From assembly GCA_014523695.1 (NCBI GenBank), contig JAATVS010000268.1:1-11817 (forward strand): 11,817 nucleotides of DNA, written 5' to 3'. The position numbers and the translations under genes are program-made. The stretch is from Nitrososphaerales archaeon TH5895 (GTDB lineage Archaea > Thermoproteota > Nitrososphaeria > Nitrososphaerales > Nitrososphaeraceae). The notes beneath the pieces were generated by a model. That model worked only from the letters and a program-made list of their open reading frames with translations. It did no database searches and was not told the DNA's origin. This document shows positions 5,791 to 11,817 of the stretch, in pieces (positions within the stretch are counted from its first letter, which is position 1; the number at the start of each line of letters is the position of its first letter).

Positions 5791-6558
5791 ATGGTTAAGA
5801 AAGTCGCTCTCGTCACCGGTTCATCAAGGGGGATTGGGTTCGCCATATCTAAAGAATTTGCTGAAAATCAGGGGTCCACTGTGTTAGTATGTGCTAGAAA
5901 TATCAATGATGCTATCCGAGCGTCACAAAGGATTAAAGGAAATACTCATGCTTTTCAGTTAGATGTTACGAAAGAAAAGGACGTCAGATCAGTTGTAAAA
6001 GAAGTCGTAGCAGATTATGGGACTATAGATATACTGGTGAACAGTGCTGGGTATAAGTTCGATAAGGCGATCTGGTACAAAAAGTATCATCAAATGACCG
6101 ATCGGGCTTTGGATGCTATTTTAGAAGTTGATCTCAAGGGCACAATTCATATGACTAGAGCATTCCTTCCGAGCATGATAAGGAAAACTAGTCGCTCCGG
6201 TGGCGCTACAGGAGTAATAATTAACATCGCTTCTACTCCTGCCTTGTCAGGTCAAAAGGAAGGGGCACCTTACACCATAGCCAAGGCAGCCGTAATTGCT
6301 TTAACCAAGCACATCGCACTAGAATATGGAAATAAAAAAATTAGAGCGTATACTCTTGCACTAGGAAATATTGCAACAGATGCCACGTATTATGCTATGA
6401 CGAAGCGAGACAGGAATAAGGGAGTTAGTGAACCGGCGATGAAAAGATGGGGTTCTGTGGAGGAGGTCGCCAAAGTAGCAGCATGCTTAGGGAGTGAAAG
6501 CTTTTCGTATGCTACAGGAAATACTATAATAATAGACGGTGGTAAAGTCATTGTTTAA
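5791..6558 (+). CDS. Short-chain dehydrogenase/reductase (FabG-like SDR)
   Basis: 255 residues, a classical-SDR length. Cofactor motif TGSSRGIG (9-16), DVT (58-60) for the adenine ring, NSAG (84-87, the N-x-A-G motif), catalytic S148 in NIAS, and Y161-x-x-x-K165 (YTIAK) are all present; the C-terminal IIIDGG is typical of FabG-like members. Arg37 after strand 2, with no acidic residue there, suggests NADP(H). The substrate cannot be told: ketoacyl-ACP/CoA reductase is the default reading. The gene lies 89 nt before cbiD on the same strand, so a role near corrinoid synthesis is possible but unproven. ATG 5791 is preferred; TTG 5785 would add two residues. An insertion near 88-110 (YKFDKAIWYKKYHQMTD) lengthens the substrate-loop region compared with a minimal FabG. 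Confidence 0.85.
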   Translation: MVKKVALVTGSSRGIGFAISKEFAENQGSTVLVCARNINDAIRASQRIKGNTHAFQLDVTKEKDVRSVVKEVVADYGTIDILVNSAGYKFDKAIWYKKYHQMTDRALDAILEVDLKGTIHMTRAFLPSMIRKTSRSGGATGVIINIASTPALSGQKEGAPYTIAKAAVIALTKHIALEYGNKKIRAYTLALGNIATDATYYAMTKRDRNKGVSEPAMKRWGSVEEVAKVAACLGSESFSYATGNTIIIDGGKVIV

Positions 6559-6562
6559 GAAT

Positions 6563-6569
6563 CATATAT
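6563..6569 (+). promoter_or_regulatory. TATA-like box between the SDR gene and cbiD
   Basis: CATATAT, centred about 29 nt before an ATG at 6595 (a small ORF) and about 80 nt before the TTG of cbiD. It suggests a separate cbiD transcript starting near 6592-6595. Confidence 0.3.
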
Positions 6570-6594
6570 CCAATTCGGGAATAATGAAAGAGAG

Positions 6595-6651
6595 ATGGTT
6601 GCGAGCATATTAGGGAAGATGCAAACTACTCCTCTTTTGACGGCAAATTGA
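6595..6651 (+). CDS. Possible 18-codon leader ORF overlapping the cbiD start
   Basis: ATG 6595 opens a frame encoding MVASILGKMQTTPLLTAN and stops at TGA 6649-6651, which overlaps the cbiD TTG (6648-6650) as TTGA. A TATA-like box sits at leaderless distance before it. The geometry would allow translational coupling to cbiD. It may be chance: no homologue is known to me and no composition signal is measurable at this length. Confidence 0.25.
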   Translation: MVASILGKMQTTPLLTAN

Positions 6652-7772
6652 AAGTCAAGAGTTCCTCCCTTAGAAAAGGATACACAACTGGGACCTCAGC
6701 TGCGGCTGCCACCAAAGCAGCATTGAATCGACTTCTATTGGGGAAGGAAGTAAATTGTGTGGAAGTTGCATTACCAAAAGGAGGAAAGATCATCATACAT
6801 ATTGAATGGACTCAAGTCGGTGACGGATACGTGACCTGCTCTGTCACGAAGGATGGTGGAGATGACCCAGATGCCACCCATGGGGCGCAGATTCTGTCTA
6901 CTGTTTCACTAAACAATAACGTCGGTGCTATCCAAATAGATGGAGGACAAGGAGTTGGACGTGTAACAAAGCCTGGTTTAGGACTTCCAATAGGAGCAGC
7001 TGCGATAAATCCTGTGCCATACATGATGATCAAGGCGGCTGCTTTGGAGATTGCAGGGAGGCTGCTCGAAACAAGAGGGATTAGTGTAACAATATCGGTA
7101 CCAACGGGGGAGACCATAGCGCAAAAAACCGATAATCCGCGGTTAGGCATTCTGGGTGGAATATCGATACTGGGAACAACAGGGATTGTTATTCCTTATT
7201 CTACGGCTTCGTTCGCCGCATCGATCAGACAAAGCTTAGATGTAGCGCTAGCTATGGGTGTTGACACAGTTGCGTTGACAACTGGAGGTAGGAGTGAAGA
7301 GTTCGTTAGAAAACTGTATAATGACACACTCCCAGAACATTCCCTTATACAGATGGGGGATTTTGTAGGGTACGCTATAAAGCAGTGTCGAATCAAGAAG
7401 GTGAAGAATGTCGTCATCGCTGGCTTTATTGGGAAGCTTACGAAGATAGCGATGGGAGTAAAACAGACTCACGTAAAAGGTTCACACGTTGACATGGAGT
7501 TCATGGCAAATCTTGCGTCGGATTGTGATTGCTCCTCCGATATTCAATCCAAAATACTGAAAGCCAATACAGCGCGTCACGTTCAAGAGATAATAAATGA
7601 ACATAGAATATCAGGGTACTTTGATATGATATGCAACCGCGCTCATACAACATTGATTAAGGATAACGAACCTTCATTGAATCTCCAAATCGTAATGTTT
7701 GATTTCGATGGAAAGCTGTGTGGCTGTTACCCGACAAAAAATTATAACCCCTTCATTGTATATCGGAAATAG
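6648..7772 (+). CDS. cbiD: Cobalt-precorrin-5B C1-methyltransferase
   Basis: 374 residues, normal for CbiD (about 360-380). It transfers a methyl group from SAM to C1 of cobalt-precorrin-5B, giving cobalt-precorrin-6A in the anaerobic (early cobalt insertion) cobalamin route. Visible family blocks: LRKGYTTGTSAAAATKAAL (8-26), KDGGDDPDATHG (68-79), DGGQGVGRVTKPGLGLPIG (98-116), AINPVP (119-124), PTGETIAQKTDNPRLGILGG (152-171), TTGGRSEEFVRK (211-222), MGDFVG (236-241) and GFIGKLTKIAMG (259-270). The only usable start is TTG 6648; the frame is open back to a TGA at 6585 but contains no other start. CbiD is unrelated to the usual corrin methyltransferases and marks the anaerobic pathway. It is separated from cbiG by 265 nt. 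The C-terminal DGKLCGCY segment is family-typical. Confidence 0.95.
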   Translation: MKVKSSSLRKGYTTGTSAAAATKAALNRLLLGKEVNCVEVALPKGGKIIIHIEWTQVGDGYVTCSVTKDGGDDPDATHGAQILSTVSLNNNVGAIQIDGGQGVGRVTKPGLGLPIGAAAINPVPYMMIKAAALEIAGRLLETRGISVTISVPTGETIAQKTDNPRLGILGGISILGTTGIVIPYSTASFAASIRQSLDVALAMGVDTVALTTGGRSEEFVRKLYNDTLPEHSLIQMGDFVGYAIKQCRIKKVKNVVIAGFIGKLTKIAMGVKQTHVKGSHVDMEFMANLASDCDCSSDIQSKILKANTARHVQEIINEHRISGYFDMICNRAHTTLIKDNEPSLNLQIVMFDFDGKLCGCYPTKNYNPFIVYRK

Positions 7773-8037
7773 ATAATTCTCTCACACTCCATTTTGGCAA
7801 CAGTGAGTGGTCATGTTTGCACGAAGATTCAGAAAAGTATTGGTTAGTCAATAATATTTAGCGATGATCATATCTTAAACTTCATCTACTTAACCGGTGA
7901 CTATAACCCAATTCCACAATTATGCTAAAGACGATATCCTAGCGAACCCTGCCTGACGCAAGCTCTAGCAAAAGGGGGTCAGAGATAGAAGTTTTTCCTG
8001 CATCTTGATCGCGTAGGTTTCCACGGTTCTCTCCGCT

Positions 8038-9171
8038 ATGAATAGGAATAAAAGAGGGTATAGGGACCCAACCCCAGTAGGATCCAATCTGAATCACAAA
8101 AGACCTACAGTCATTAGTATAGTAGCAATAACCAAGAATGGAATCAGAATAGCCAAGAGTATAAGAAGCAATTGGCCTGATGCTGAGATTTATGTTCCCA
8201 GAAAGCACTATGAATCATCAGATGACATTCAATGGTTCGAAGAACCGACCTCGCAAATTATGGAGAGGCTTTTTAAGACCAGCGGTGCGTTAATCTGCAT
8301 TTTTTCTCTTGGAGCAGTAATCAGACTTATAGCTCCCTTTATAAGTAACAAGAAATATGACCCTGCAGTTGTAGTTATTGATGATAAGGCAAACTTTGTC
8401 ATTAGTGCGTTATCTGGTCACCTGGGCGGGGCGAATTCGTTAGCTACAGAGCTATCTACTTTTTTCGAAGGAAGCAAGGCTGTTATAACGACCGCTGCCG
8501 ACGTTAATCAAACTATAGCTGTGGACATTCTAGGGAGGGATCTAGGATGGACAATAGATGGCTACGATACCGTTACTCCCGTAAGTGCTTGCATGGTCAA
8601 TGAGATGCCTATAGGACTTTACCAAGATTCGGGAGAACGAAATTGGTTGTCAACGAAAAGCCTTCCTCGAAACGTCAAACCCTTATTAGGACTTGATGAT
8701 CTGAAATCTACAGAATTTCTTGCTGGCTTAGTGATTACAGATAGGATTCTAAGAGACAGGGAAATTTCATCTAAATCTGTAATCTATAGACCTAAGAGTC
8801 TTGTAGTAGGTATCGGCATGCATTTGGACACCTCTAAGGAAACGATCGAATCGGCAATACTTCAGGTATTCAAAGAAAATTGTTTAAGTTTCAAAAGCAT
8901 AAGAAATCTAGCTACAATTGAGAATAAAGCTGGGGCACGAGGGTTGCTTGATTTTTCAAGATCATACCAAATTCCGATAGAAGCCTTCAACGACGACCAG
9001 CTTTCTAGAATACATGTTCCTAATCCTTCGGAACTAGTGGGACGATTTCAAGGCACGAAGAGTGTAGCTGAAGCGGCTGCGCTATTGAGCTCCAGCGGTG
9101 ATCTAGTGGTCCCCAAGCTTAAATTTCCCCCTGATCTTACTCTGTCTGTTGCTAGGATGGAATTTAAATAG
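8038..9171 (+). CDS. cbiG: Cobalt-precorrin-5A hydrolase
   Basis: 377 residues containing the three parts of CbiG: an N-terminal domain with IVAITKNGIRIAKSI (28-42), LGAVIRLIAPFI (91-102) and the strongly conserved DDKANFVISALSGHLGGANSLA (115-136); a central linker domain (about 160-250); and a C-terminal CbiG_C domain from SLVVGIGMHL (254-263) through LATIENKAGARGLL (291-304), HVPNPSELV (326-334), SVAEAAALL (342-350) and LVVPKLK (356-362). It opens the ring-A delta-lactone of cobalt-precorrin-5A, releasing acetaldehyde and yielding the CbiD substrate cobalt-precorrin-5B. ATG 8038 is the only plausible start (in-frame TAG at 8014), which leaves about 23 extra residues of polar N-terminal extension before the family homology. 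First gene of the compact cbiG-cbiX-cbiC unit; cbiX begins at the base after its stop. Confidence 0.94.
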   Translation: MNRNKRGYRDPTPVGSNLNHKRPTVISIVAITKNGIRIAKSIRSNWPDAEIYVPRKHYESSDDIQWFEEPTSQIMERLFKTSGALICIFSLGAVIRLIAPFISNKKYDPAVVVIDDKANFVISALSGHLGGANSLATELSTFFEGSKAVITTAADVNQTIAVDILGRDLGWTIDGYDTVTPVSACMVNEMPIGLYQDSGERNWLSTKSLPRNVKPLLGLDDLKSTEFLAGLVITDRILRDREISSKSVIYRPKSLVVGIGMHLDTSKETIESAILQVFKENCLSFKSIRNLATIENKAGARGLLDFSRSYQIPIEAFNDDQLSRIHVPNPSELVGRFQGTKSVAEAAALLSSSGDLVVPKLKFPPDLTLSVARMEFK

Positions 9172-9942
9172 TTGAATAAAGCGATGCTGATTGTAGATAG
9201 AGGCAGCAGAGAGCCAGAAGTCAAAGAAGAGCTAGAAGTTATTTGTTCAGCCATTAGCAGGAATTATCCTGGCATGTACAGTTATACAACATACTGTTTT
9301 TTGGAAGTGGTTCCGCCCTGTATAGAGGATGGAATTTCAAACTGCATAGCCAACGGCGCCGACTTCATCACTATCATTCCGTATTTTCTATATCCCGGTA
9401 TGAAACTAAAAGATTCTGTGAAGAAAGTCGCATCCATATCGAGGAGTAAGGATGTTCGTGTGGCTATCGCTAAGCCACTTAGCAAGAACACAAAGATGGC
9501 CGAAGTTATATTACGAAGAGTTCACGAAACTAAGCGAGAGAACTCCCTACAGTTGTCTGACTTTGAGTGCGACTTATTGCTTATTGGTCATGGCAGTAGT
9601 GATAGAAGGGCTAGAGAAGCATTCGACTACATGGTTGATTTGCTTAGACCTAATTTTAGAAGTGTCCGTTTCTGTTTCCTAGAGCTCGACGAACCTGATA
9701 TTATGGAGGGAATAAGGAGTTCCTTGGCCGCTCTACCCAAATGTCTTTTGATAGTTCCATATTTCTTGCACAAAGGAGCTCACATTAAATACGACATAGT
9801 GCGAGAAATCAGTACGTCGATCAGGGAACAAAATCCAACTAACATGTACCTCACAGAGCATTTAGGGGTTGACGGTCAGTTAGTTGATATAGTCTTGGAT
9901 AGGGCAATGGAAGTTGAGCGAGGAATCTTACCCCAAACCTAA
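9172..9942 (+). CDS. cbiX: Sirohydrochlorin cobaltochelatase, two-domain CbiX
   Basis: 256 residues made of two CbiX-like halves (about 1-125 and 134-250), a class II chelatase that inserts Co2+ into sirohydrochlorin at the start of the anaerobic cobalamin route. The C-terminal half has both expected metal/catalytic histidines: H140 in LIGHGSSD and H204 in VPYFLHKGAHIKYD. The N-terminal half keeps the fold (IVDRGSREPEVKEEL, IIPYFLYPGMKLKD) but has R10 and K78 at the matching places, so only one active site seems competent. Each half also has the F-L-E motif (43-45, 169-171). The TTG start abuts the cbiG stop; ATG 9184 would remove four residues, including part of the first strand. Iron chelation for siroheme (SirB-like) is the alternative activity; neighbours argue for cobalt. 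Confidence 0.92.
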   Translation: MNKAMLIVDRGSREPEVKEELEVICSAISRNYPGMYSYTTYCFLEVVPPCIEDGISNCIANGADFITIIPYFLYPGMKLKDSVKKVASISRSKDVRVAIAKPLSKNTKMAEVILRRVHETKRENSLQLSDFECDLLLIGHGSSDRRAREAFDYMVDLLRPNFRSVRFCFLELDEPDIMEGIRSSLAALPKCLLIVPYFLHKGAHIKYDIVREISTSIREQNPTNMYLTEHLGVDGQLVDIVLDRAMEVERGILPQT

Positions 9943-10606
9943 TTACTACAACGCAGATCATGGTCTGCGCAAGATGTCGACGAAAGCATTTGAGATCGAG
10001 AATGAGAGTTTCGCCATAATAGATAGCGAAGTGGGAGTACATACCTATGATGAACTTGAATGGGCAATCGTAAGAAGGGTAATTCATGCAACGGCTGATT
10101 TTGATTTTGCAGGGAAAGAAAAAATAACATTTCATGGAGACGTATTCGCATCAGCTTTCAAAGCGATTGAGGATGAATGCCACATTCTCTCTGATGTAGA
10201 AATGGTACTTTCAGGTATAAACAAGCAATTGACCAAGGAGTTAAATCTGAAAACCTTGTGTAGGATTTCGGATATTTCAGTTATTAAATACTCTCGTGAC
10301 AATAACCTGACCCGATCTCAAGTGGCAATGGATTTTTCAGCAGCGCAGATTCAAAACGGCATAGTGGTTATAGGTAATGCTCCTACAGCACTGTTTCAAC
10401 TAATATCCATGATTAGGGAAAACAGAGTAAAGCCTGCTCTCGTAATAGGAATTCCTGTAGGTTTCATCTCTGCCCTCGAATCAAAGAGAGAATTATTGCG
10501 CACCCCCATTCCGTCCATTACCAATATCGGGCGCAAAGGGGGTAGCGCAGCTGCCTCTTCAATAATCAATGCGCTAATGTTAATTCATAAGAGCAGAGTA
10601 CGGTAG
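9914..10606 (+). CDS. cbiC: Cobalt-precorrin-8 methylmutase
   Basis: Moves the methyl group from C11 to C12 of cobalt-precorrin-8 to give cobyrinate, the last ring-forming step. Family blocks in the 230-residue reading: IENESFAIIDSEV (28-40), RRVIHATADFDF (54-65) with the catalytic His58, DVEMVLSGIN (94-103), IGNAPTALFQL (153-163) and GRKGGSAAASSIINALM (206-222). Start choice is open: TTG 9914 overlaps cbiX by 29 nt, while ATG 9974 begins MSTKAFEIENESF and fits the normal CbiC N-terminus better, leaving a 31 nt gap that holds a 6-bp hairpin. Either way it belongs to the cbiG-cbiX-cbiC transcript. A long stem-loop lies 49 nt after its stop. Confidence 0.93.
   Translation: MSEESYPKPNYYNADHGLRKMSTKAFEIENESFAIIDSEVGVHTYDELEWAIVRRVIHATADFDFAGKEKITFHGDVFASAFKAIEDECHILSDVEMVLSGINKQLTKELNLKTLCRISDISVIKYSRDNNLTRSQVAMDFSAAQIQNGIVVIGNAPTALFQLISMIRENRVKPALVIGIPVGFISALESKRELLRTPIPSITNIGRKGGSAAASSIINALMLIHKSRVR
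9952..9969 (+). promoter_or_regulatory. Hairpin 4 nt before the alternative cbiC ATG
   Basis: CGCAGA (9952-9957) pairs with TCTGCG (9964-9969) around a 6-nt loop. If cbiC starts at ATG 9974, this hairpin fills most of the intercistronic gap and could limit initiation; if it starts at TTG 9914, it is coding sequence. Confidence 0.3.
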
Positions 10607-10654
10607 AATTAGTTGAACATTCTAACGATCTGAGAAATTTTTATTAACTAAGAT

Positions 10655-10700
10655 AAGTGATCGTTCTTTCTTTTGCCTGGATTGAAAGTGAGGATCACTT
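10655..10700 (+). terminator. Two-tier stem-loop downstream of cbiC
   Basis: Outer arms AAGTGATC (10655-10662) and GATCACTT (10693-10700) are perfect 8-bp complements; within them CTTTC (10666-10670) and GAAAG (10684-10688) form a second 5-bp stem around a 13-nt loop. It starts 49 nt after the cbiC stop and is followed by TTTATTATTG and a later TATTTTGGGTTT stretch. It is most likely a 3' end structure of the cbi transcript; a small structured RNA or a DNA operator for the CBS gene are alternatives. Confidence 0.45.
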
Positions 10701-10754
10701 TATTATTGTCTGTATTTTGGGTTTCGAACGATGTAGATATCAATCGATCGTATC

Positions 10755-10764
10755 CATAATATAC
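10755..10764 (+). promoter_or_regulatory. TATA-like box for the CBS-domain gene
   Basis: CATAATATAC, 23-32 nt before the ATG at 10787: leaderless spacing. No ribosome-binding sequence is seen before the ATG. Confidence 0.5.
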
Positions 10765-10786
10765 TTGTTTCAACATCCATAAATCG

Positions 10787-11239
10787 ATGTTAACGCTGGA
10801 ATCAATCAAGAAGATAATGACCAACAAGTTGGAGGTAATTCGTGAACATGAAACGGCTCAGGAAGCTGCTAAGAAAATGAAGCATAAAGAGATAGGTTCA
10901 TTGTTAGTCGTTGATGAATCAGATGAGCACGTTGGCATAGTAACCGAAAAAGACCTTGTCTCAAAAGTCTGCCTCCAGAACAAAAGGAGTAATGAGGTAC
11001 TAGTAAGCGACATAATGTCTTCCCCCTTGGTGTACATTGACAATAAAGCAACCCTTGAGGAGGCAGCTAGGAAGATGGTTGATAACAAAATACAGCATCT
11101 GTTGATAAAGGATACAGGTACACTGGTTGGCATACTCACCACAAGCGATCTCAGTACCTATCTAAGGCAAAACATGGATTTGGACGAAGTTAATGCTGCT
11201 ATCCTTGAATCATTGATGGAACAACAAAAGACAAAATGA
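10787..11239 (+). CDS. Stand-alone tandem CBS-domain protein
   Basis: 150 residues consisting of one CBS pair (Bateman module) and a short polar tail. CBS1 spans about 8-62 (IKKIMTNKLEVIREHETAQEAAKKM, IGSLLVVDESDEHVGIVTEKDLVSKV) and CBS2 about 73-127 (VSDIMSSPLVYIDNKATLEEAARKM, IQHLLIKDTGTLVGILTTSDLSTYL). The G-I-V/L-T-x-x-D-L motifs (50-57, 115-122) are the usual nucleotide-contacting ends. Such proteins bind adenine nucleotides (ATP, AMP, sometimes SAM) and act as sensors for partner proteins; no partner domain is fused here, so the role is unknown. It has its own TATA-like box 180 nt beyond cbiC and is probably independent of the cbi unit. Confidence 0.9.
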   Translation: MLTLESIKKIMTNKLEVIREHETAQEAAKKMKHKEIGSLLVVDESDEHVGIVTEKDLVSKVCLQNKRSNEVLVSDIMSSPLVYIDNKATLEEAARKMVDNKIQHLLIKDTGTLVGILTTSDLSTYLRQNMDLDEVNAAILESLMEQQKTK

Positions 11240-11330
11240 GCCTGAGTTGATCGGAAAATGTCTGTGGCCAAGCTTCTGTAATACGCAATTAACGTTATTC
11301 CATCTCTTAAGAAATGATTTGCCATTGAAA

Positions 11331-11335
11331 AGGAG
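11331..11335 (+). promoter_or_regulatory. Ribosome binding site for the SRPBCC gene
   Basis: AGGAG (within AAAAGGAG), 11 nt before the TTG at 11347. It supports this TTG as the start and implies a leadered transcript, unlike the apparently leaderless CBS gene. Confidence 0.45.
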
Positions 11336-11346
11336 ACATCTTACTC

Positions 11347-11784
11347 TTGAAAGAGATAATTGCAAGCATAGAAATTAGATCAAACCCCGAGAAGGTTTGG
11401 AAAGTATTAACTGATTTTCAACTCTATAAATATTGGAACCCATTCATAATTGAGATTGTTGGGTCTCCTACGAAGGGAGAGAAGATCAAAATAGAATTAA
11501 GGACTGCAGCTCAAAAGACTCGTGTTTATCGCCCCGTAATAACAAAGGTGGATCCCCCAACAGAATTGAGATGGCATGGAAAGGCTCTTCTCCCTTTAAT
11601 ATTAAATGGAGAGCATATATTTACAATCCAAGAAAATGAAGGTCATGAATCAATCTTTACTCAAAAAGAGATATTCAAAGGTTTAGGAGCATATTTGGGG
11701 GATGCCAGAATGTTCAATGATATACGGAAAAGCTTTCAGATGATGAATTCTAGTTTAAAAATAAGAGCAGAGAGTCATGAATAG
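11347..11784 (+). CDS. SRPBCC (START/Bet v1-like) domain protein
   Basis: 145 residues, a single SRPBCC fold of the polyketide-cyclase/dehydrase type that binds hydrophobic ligands in a deep pocket. Characteristic stretches: EIRSNPEKVWKVLTDFQLYKYWNPFI (9-34), the first strand, two helices and W-N-P turn; SPTKGEKIKIEL (40-51); ITKVDPPTELRWHG (65-78); and HIFTIQE (90-96) with FTQKEIFKGL (104-113) forming the later strands; the long C-terminal helix lies at 119-142. The ligand is unknown and there is no catalytic signature. The start is TTG with a Shine-Dalgarno-like AGGAG 11 nt upstream. It follows the CBS gene by 107 nt on the same strand. A T-rich tract right after the stop (11785-11796) may terminate the transcript. 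Confidence 0.85.
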   Translation: MKEIIASIEIRSNPEKVWKVLTDFQLYKYWNPFIIEIVGSPTKGEKIKIELRTAAQKTRVYRPVITKVDPPTELRWHGKALLPLILNGEHIFTIQENEGHESIFTQKEIFKGLGAYLGDARMFNDIRKSFQMMNSSLKIRAESHE

Positions 11785-11817
11785 ATTTTTCATTTCAAGT
11801 TGATGACTAAGTAATGA

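Noticed and set aside
7773..8037. Possible cobalamin riboswitch or tRNA in the cbiD-cbiG gap
   Set aside because: I found no B12-box-like GCCACTG sequence, no tRNA T-loop signature and only weak 5-bp stems (for example CTGAC/GTCAG near 7953 and 7978).
7939..8208. Minus-strand open frame over the cbiG start
   Set aside because: Overlaps the well-supported cbiG coding start and shows no domain.
10787..11784. CBS and SRPBCC genes as part of a new system with the cbi cluster
   Set aside because: Both seem to have their own initiation signals, and both families are common stand-alone proteins; nothing ties them to corrinoid synthesis beyond proximity.

Overview
The window looks like part of an archaeal chromosome, most likely an ammonia-oxidising thaumarchaeon (Nitrososphaeria, perhaps a soil Nitrososphaerales member). 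This is inferred from gene content: an Sm-like archaeal protein, a PsbP-like anchored protein, a small ArnR1-type winged-helix regulator, an asparagine-sequon-rich secreted protein and an anaerobic-type cobalamin pathway. The DNA is AT-rich, TTG start codons are frequent, and TATA-like boxes lie about 25-35 nt before several starts, as expected for archaeal leaderless or short-leader transcripts. I cannot fix the species.

Layout: (1) 1-254 is the 3' end of arginyl-tRNA synthetase, followed by about 760 nt without a convincing gene, holding two pairs of short direct repeats and a strong hairpin. (2) 1015-2290, minus strand: a secreted glycoprotein-like protein and a PsbP-like membrane-anchored protein. 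(3) 2424-3161, plus strand: an ABC-2 type permease without its ATPase. (4) 3241-4049, minus strand: a winged-helix regulator and a dimeric dUTPase/MazG-type nucleotide pyrophosphohydrolase, each with an inverted repeat near its promoter. (5) 4206-5657, plus strand: an LSm protein followed 36 nt later by a bacterial-type S-adenosylmethionine synthetase. (6) 5791-10606, plus strand: an SDR oxidoreductase and then cbiD, cbiG, cbiX and cbiC. (7) 10787-11784, plus strand: a two-CBS protein and an SRPBCC protein.

The central theme is corrinoid synthesis. CbiX inserts cobalt into sirohydrochlorin, CbiG opens the lactone of cobalt-precorrin-5A, CbiD methylates C1, and CbiC migrates the C11 methyl to give cobyrinate. 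MetK makes the SAM used by CbiD and by the methyltransferases encoded elsewhere. The cbiL, cbiF, cbiH, cbiE, cbiT, cbiJ and cbiA steps are not in this window. cbiG-cbiX-cbiC are tightly packed and surely one transcript; cbiD lies upstream across a 265 nt gap.

Most notable for follow-up: the two-domain CbiX keeps both metal-site histidines only in its C-terminal half; an SDR sits directly before cbiD; a possible 18-codon leader ORF overlaps the cbiD start; and several perfect inverted repeats sit at or next to predicted core promoters (dUTPase-like gene, winged-helix gene, LSm gene, SDR gene). I saw no CRISPR array, tRNA, rRNA, insertion sequence or obvious new defence system.
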